Origin: Nitrococcus sp.
Lineage (GTDB): Bacteria; Pseudomonadota; Gammaproteobacteria; Nitrococcales; Nitrococcaceae
Direction of reading: 5' to 3'
Length of the DNA: 19,687 bases
Assembly (NCBI GenBank): GCA_030452365.1
Contig: JAKDMK010000004.1
Location: 1 to 19,687 of the forward strand
Shown here: piece by piece, positions 15,896-19,687 of the stretch
Position numbering within the stretch: position 1 is the first letter of the stretch
Layout of the letters: each line of letters opens with the position of its first letter
Translations under genes and position numbers: made by a program
Notes under the pieces: generated by a model
Told to the model about the DNA's origin: nothing
Database searches by the model: none
What the model saw: only the letters and a program-made list of their open reading frames with translations

Positions 15896-16978
15896 TCAGC
15901 CCCAGCGCTGCTCGAAGTCGCGCATAAACGCGATCAAGGCATCCACGCCCGCCTCGGGCATGGCATTATAGAGGCTGGCGCGCATCCCGCCGACACTGCG
16001 ATGCCCCTTCAACGCCAGCAATCCCGCCGCCTTGGCATCGGCCAGAAAGCGCTCATCAAGCGTTTGCTCTGCCAGCACGAAGGGCACGTTCATCCAGGAG
16101 CGACAGGTCGGATGCACGGGATTGCGATAAAACTCACTGCTGTCAATAGCCGCGTAGAGCTTATCCGCTTTGCGTTTGTTCGCCCGCGCTATCGCCTCCA
16201 ATCCTCCTTGGTCCTTGAGCCATTGAAATACCAGGCCGGCGATATACCAGGCAAAGGTGGGCGGAGTGTTCAGCATGGATTCGGCCTCGCTCTGGCGTCC
16301 ATAGTCCAACACCGCGGGGGTAACCGCCGAGGCCTTACCGATAAGGTCTTCACGCACGATCACCACTGTCAGCCCGGCGGGGCCGATGTTCTTCTGCGCA
16401 CCGGCGTATATCAGGCCAAACCGGCCAACATCGATTGGTCTCGATAACAGCGTAGAGGACATGTCCGCCACCAGCGGCACTTCGCCGACCTGCGGAACCC
16501 AGTGAAACTCCACGCCGCTGATCGTCTCGTTGGGTGTATAGTGCAGATAGGCCGCATCCGGATCGAGGCGCCAGGCAGGCTGCGGTGGAATGCTCATGGG
16601 GTCGTCATTGCCACCCGTAGCCACGACATTGACTGTACAGTACCTCTTGGCCTCGGCTATCGCCTTCTTTGACCAATTGCCGGTATTGACGTAATCGGCG
16701 CGCGAGCGACCGCGCAGCAGATTCATGGGAATCGCGGCAAACTGCCCAGTAGCTCCCCCTTGCAGAAACAGGATACGATGGCTTATCGGCACCCCAAGCA
16801 GCTCGCGCAGATCCTGTTCGGCCTGGTGAGCAATGGCGATGAACTCTTTGCCTCGATGGCTCATCTCCATTACGGATAGGCCGCTATCCTGCCACTCCGG
16901 CAGGGACTCCTGGGCCTTGCGTAGTACCGCCTCCGGCAATACGGCCGGACCGGCGCTGAAGTTATAGGCTCGCGCCAT
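15896..16978 (-). CDS. serC: Phosphoserine aminotransferase
   Basis: Converts 3-phosphohydroxypyruvate and glutamate to phosphoserine and 2-oxoglutarate and also acts in PLP synthesis on the related erythronate intermediate. The 360-residue protein has the standard length. It begins RAYNFSAGPAVLPEAVL, has MSHRGKEF (39-46), the phosphate-binding QGGATGQF (73-80), W102 that stacks on PLP, VADMSS with D172 (170-175) and the PLP lysine K196 in GAQKNIGPAG (193-202). GGAG nine bases before the ATG supports the start. The gyrA-serC order is typical of gammaproteobacteria. A 6-bp inverted repeat (16994-17011) stands just upstream of the Shine-Dalgarno. Confidence 0.97.
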   Translation of the reverse strand: MARAYNFSAGPAVLPEAVLRKAQESLPEWQDSGLSVMEMSHRGKEFIAIAHQAEQDLRELLGVPISHRILFLQGGATGQFAAIPMNLLRGRSRADYVNTGNWSKKAIAEAKRYCTVNVVATGGNDDPMSIPPQPAWRLDPDAAYLHYTPNETISGVEFHWVPQVGEVPLVADMSSTLLSRPIDVGRFGLIYAGAQKNIGPAGLTVVIVREDLIGKASAVTPAVLDYGRQSEAESMLNTPPTFAWYIAGLVFQWLKDQGGLEAIARANKRKADKLYAAIDSSEFYRNPVHPTCRSWMNVPFVLAEQTLDERFLADAKAAGLLALKGHRSVGGMRASLYNAMPEAGVDALIAFMRDFEQRWG

Positions 16979-16993
16979 CTCTGCTCGCTCCTA

Positions 16994-17011
16994 AGTCTCG
17001 TCCAAGAGACT
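16994..17011 (-). other. Inverted repeat before the serC ribosome-binding site
   Basis: AGTCTC and GAGACT form a perfect 6-bp stem around six bases, ending two bases before the GGAG of serC, in the 106-base gyrA-serC gap. It has no T-tract, so it would not terminate gyrA transcription by itself; it might tune serC translation. Confidence 0.35.
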
Positions 17012-17084
17012 CCTTAAATCACCCAAACACGGCGCAGGCGCGGTGCCCGAGCGAGGATTCGCCTCACGCCTCACAACTCACCTC

Positions 17085-19640
17085 TCACTCGCCATCATCC
17101 CCGCCGGTGCCGTTGAGCAGCTCGATCCGAGCCACGCCGGCGAGCCGCTCCTCATCGGCCAGCGCGATCAGCTTCACCCCCTGGGTGTTGCGGCTGACCA
17201 GGGAGATTTCCGCTACTGGGATACGCACCAAAGTGCCGGCATTGGTGATCAACATAATCTCATCCTCCTCGGCGACTTGAGCCGCGCCAACGACTTTGCC
17301 ATTGCGCTCCGAGGTCTGTATGGAGATCACTCCAATGCCACCACGGCTGCGCCGCGGGTACTCCGGCACCGGCGTGCGCTTGCCATAGCCCTTCTCGGTT
17401 GCAGTAAGGATATCGCCCTCGCCCAAGATAAGCAGCTGGATCACCGATTGCCCCGTGCCGAGCTGGACCCCACGCACACCGCTCGCCGTCCGCCCCATTG
17501 GCCTTACGTCATCCTCCGTGAAGCGGATAGCCTTGCCGGCATCCGTCAACAGCATGATCTCACGCTCGCCGCCGGTGATGCCGACATTGACCAACCAATC
17601 GTCTTCCTGGAGGTTGACGGCAATGATTCCTGATGAGCGCGGGCGCGAAAAATCCGATAGCGGGGTCTTCTTGACTGTACCCTTACGAGTGGCCATGAAG
17701 ACGAAATGGTGGTCATCGAACTCCTTGATAGGTACTACTGCGCTGATCCGCTCTGCCGGGTCCAACGGCAACAAGTTGACAATGGGCTTGCCACGGGAAC
17801 CGCGGCTGCCGTGCGGTAGCTCGTAGACCCGGAGCCAGTAACACTTGCCGCGGCTGGAGAAGCACAACAGCGTGTCATGCGTGTTGGCGACGAAGAGCTG
17901 ATCGATGAAGTCCTCGTCCTTCATCTTCGTCGCGGCCTTACCCTTGCCGCCGCGATGCTGAGCCTGATAACTGTCGAGCGGCTGCGATTTGGCATACCCC
18001 CCATGGGAGAGGGTCACGACCACGTCCTCCGGCTGGATCAGATCCTCCAGCGTGAGATCGACCCGGTTGGCGGTGATCTCGGTTCGGCGCGGATCGGCAT
18101 AGTGCTTCTTGATCGTAAGCAGCTCCTCGTGAATGACCTCCATCAACCGATCCCCACTGCCCAAAATCCGCAGCAATTCACCGATCGCCTCCAGCAATTC
18201 GCGGTACTCGTCAATAATCTTGGTCTGCTCCAGACCGGTCAGGCGATGCAGTCGCAGGTCGAGAATGGCCTGCGCCTGGGCTTCGCTGAGACGGTAGGCC
18301 GCGCCGACCAAGCCCTGCGAAGAATCCAGCTCCTCGGGTTTGGAGACTTCGGCACCGGCGCGCTGGAGCATTTCGATGATGCCGGAACTCGCCGGCCAGA
18401 AGCATGCGATCAATCCGGCCTTGGCCTGCGCCGGCGCGGGCGAAGCCTTGATCAGTGCGATCACCTCATCGATATTGGCGAGCGCGATTGCCAACCCCTC
18501 CAATACGTGAGCGCGCTCGCGCGCCTTGCGCAGCTCGTAGATGGTCCGTCGGGTAACCACCTCGCGGCGGTGGCGCAGGAAAGCGTCCAACACATCCCGC
18601 AGGCTATGCAGCTTGGGCTGACCCTTGGAGAGGGCCACCATATTGATGCCGACCACCGATTCCAGCTGCGTGTGCTGATAGAGATTGTTCAGCACTACCT
18701 CGGGCACCTCGCCGCGGCGCAGCTCGATAACGACGCGAATGCCGTCCTTGTCCGATTCATCACGCAGCTCGGTGATGCCCTCCATGCGTTTTTCCTTGAC
18801 TAGATCGGCAATCTTCTCAAGCAGCCGCGCTTTGTTCACCTGGTAGGGCAGCTCGGTGACGATGATGCTGACTTTACCGCTGCGCGCGTTCTCCTCGAAT
18901 TCACAGCGCGCCCGTATCACCATCCGCCCGCGCCCGGTTCGATAGGCCTCACGGATTCCAGAAACGCCGTTGATGATGGCCGCGGTGGGCAGATCCGGCC
19001 CAGGCACATAGGCCATCAGCTCATCGACCGTGAGGCTGTCATCGTCGATCAACGCCACGCAGGCATCGATTACCTCACCGAGATTATGGGGCGGGACGTT
19101 GGTTGCCATACCCACGGCGATACCGGAGCCGCCATTAATCAAGAAATTCGGCACGCGAGTCGGCATCACGGTGGGCTCCCGTTCGGAGCCATCGTAGTTA
19201 TCGACGAAATCGACCGTCTCCTTGTCGAGATCGGCTAGGAGCTCATGGGCAATCCGCGCCATGCGCACTTCGGTATAGCGCATGGCCGCCGCGGCATCGC
19301 CGTCGACCGAGCCAAAGTTGCCCTGACCGTCGATAAGCGGATAACGCATGGCGAAGACCTGCGCCATGCGCACCATGGTGTCGTAGACCGCCGCATCGCC
19401 GTGCGGGTGGTACTTACCGATCACATCACCAACGACACGCGCCGACTTTTTGTAAGGTCTGTTCCAGTCGTTGCCCAGCTCGCGCATCGCATGGAGCACG
19501 CGGCGGTGCACCGGCTTCAGCCCATCCCGGACATCGGGCAGGGCTCGTCCCACGATCACGCTCATGGCGTAATCGAGGTAGGATCGGCGCATCTCGTCTT
19601 CGAGATTGACCGGCAGAATCTCCTTGGCGATGCTGGACAT
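17085..19640 (-). CDS. gyrA: DNA gyrase subunit A
   Basis: The breakage-reunion subunit of gyrase. The 851-residue protein has the winged-helix core starting [20 protein letters not shown], the active-site tyrosine Y122 (AMRYTEVR), tower and coiled-coil with LTGLEQTKI, and a C-terminal beta-pinwheel containing the GyrA-box QHRGGKG needed for wrapping DNA. It is slightly shorter than the 875-residue E. coli protein, mainly at the C-terminus, and ends in an acidic tail GGDDGE. In the quinolone-resistance segment ([13 protein letters not shown], 76-88) the usual serine is A83, while D87 is normal. The ATG at 19640 has no strong Shine-Dalgarno. A 20-bp tandem repeat lies directly upstream, at the end of the window. 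Confidence 0.98.
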   Translation of the reverse strand: MSSIAKEILPVNLEDEMRRSYLDYAMSVIVGRALPDVRDGLKPVHRRVLHAMRELGNDWNRPYKKSARVVGDVIGKYHPHGDAAVYDTMVRMAQVFAMRYPLIDGQGNFGSVDGDAAAAMRYTEVRMARIAHELLADLDKETVDFVDNYDGSEREPTVMPTRVPNFLINGGSGIAVGMATNVPPHNLGEVIDACVALIDDDSLTVDELMAYVPGPDLPTAAIINGVSGIREAYRTGRGRMVIRARCEFEENARSGKVSIIVTELPYQVNKARLLEKIADLVKEKRMEGITELRDESDKDGIRVVIELRRGEVPEVVLNNLYQHTQLESVVGINMVALSKGQPKLHSLRDVLDAFLRHRREVVTRRTIYELRKARERAHVLEGLAIALANIDEVIALIKASPAPAQAKAGLIACFWPASSGIIEMLQRAGAEVSKPEELDSSQGLVGAAYRLSEAQAQAILDLRLHRLTGLEQTKIIDEYRELLEAIGELLRILGSGDRLMEVIHEELLTIKKHYADPRRTEITANRVDLTLEDLIQPEDVVVTLSHGGYAKSQPLDSYQAQHRGGKGKAATKMKDEDFIDQLFVANTHDTLLCFSSRGKCYWLRVYELPHGSRGSRGKPIVNLLPLDPAERISAVVPIKEFDDHHFVFMATRKGTVKKTPLSDFSRPRSSGIIAVNLQEDDWLVNVGITGGEREIMLLTDAGKAIRFTEDDVRPMGRTASGVRGVQLGTGQSVIQLLILGEGDILTATEKGYGKRTPVPEYPRRSRGGIGVISIQTSERNGKVVGAAQVAEEDEIMLITNAGTLVRIPVAEISLVSRNTQGVKLIALADEERLAGVARIELLNGTGGDDGE

Positions 19641-19650
19641 CGGGCGCTCT

Positions 19651-19687
19651 AGGTGCCTCTAAATGGCATGAGGTGCCTCTAAATGGC
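19651..19687. repeat. 20-bp tandem repeat upstream of gyrA
   Basis: AGGTGCCTCTAAATGGCATG (19651-19670) is followed directly by its first 17 bases again (19671-19687), where the window stops. It begins ten bases before the gyrA start. It may be real promoter or leader sequence, or an artefact of a contig end. Confidence 0.7.

Noticed and set aside
17877..18803. 308-codon plus-strand frame opposite gyrA
   Set aside because: Complement of conserved gyrA codons; no start signals and no known domain.

Overview
The window looks like chromosomal DNA of a GC-rich gammaproteobacterium. The main evidence is gene order on the minus strand: gyrA - serC - serA - pheA - hisC - tyrA - aroA - cmk - rpsA - ihfB - lapA. 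This is the conserved gyrase / aromatic amino acid / ribosomal S1 block known from Pseudomonas, Xanthomonas and purple sulfur relatives. The extra phosphoglycerate dehydrogenase gene between serC and pheA, and the glgC next to two 'selenodomain-associated' transferases, would fit a Chromatiales/Ectothiorhodospiraceae-like lineage, but that placement is inference. I see no transposase, integrase, phage gene or CRISPR array.

Layout from left to right. Positions 1-546 hold no convincing gene; they carry a REP-like palindrome (39-73) and a possible gene remnant. A single plus-strand gene (559-879) encodes an H-NS-family nucleoid protein with a clear sigma70 promoter. Positions 880-1261 are non-coding and hold three strong inverted repeats. 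Next comes a minus-strand group read from 4774 down to 1262: two small glycosyl/nucleotidyltransferase-like proteins (TIGR04283 and DUF2064/TIGR04282 types, overlapping by ATGA), ADP-glucose pyrophosphorylase (glgC) and a YggS-type PLP homeostasis protein. A plus-strand tRNA-Ala(CGC) at 4863-4938 is divergent from this group. Two short monocistronic minus-strand genes follow, each with its own intrinsic terminator: a secreted EF-hand protein (5130-5435), whose Shine-Dalgarno lies inside a perfect hairpin, and a secreted ComEA-type helix-hairpin-helix protein (5865-6125) with a good promoter. From 6363 to 19640 the large conserved block runs on the minus strand.

How the genes work together. 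serA and serC supply serine from 3-phosphoglycerate. aroA gives 5-enolpyruvylshikimate-3-phosphate on the way to chorismate; pheA and tyrA take chorismate/prephenate to phenylalanine and tyrosine, and the hisC-type aminotransferase probably serves both histidine and aromatic transamination. cmk, rpsA, ihfB and gyrA are core nucleotide, translation and chromosome-topology functions. Several junctions (hisC/tyrA, aroA/cmk, TIGR04283/DUF2064) overlap and suggest translational coupling.

I did not find a clearly new biological system. The points most worth a second look are the SD-sequestering hairpin of the EF-hand gene, the tRNA-Ala(CGC) with a hairpin over its promoter, the SerA with alanine at the usual catalytic glutamate position, the isolated transferase pair beside glgC, and the 20-bp tandem repeat just upstream of gyrA at the window edge.
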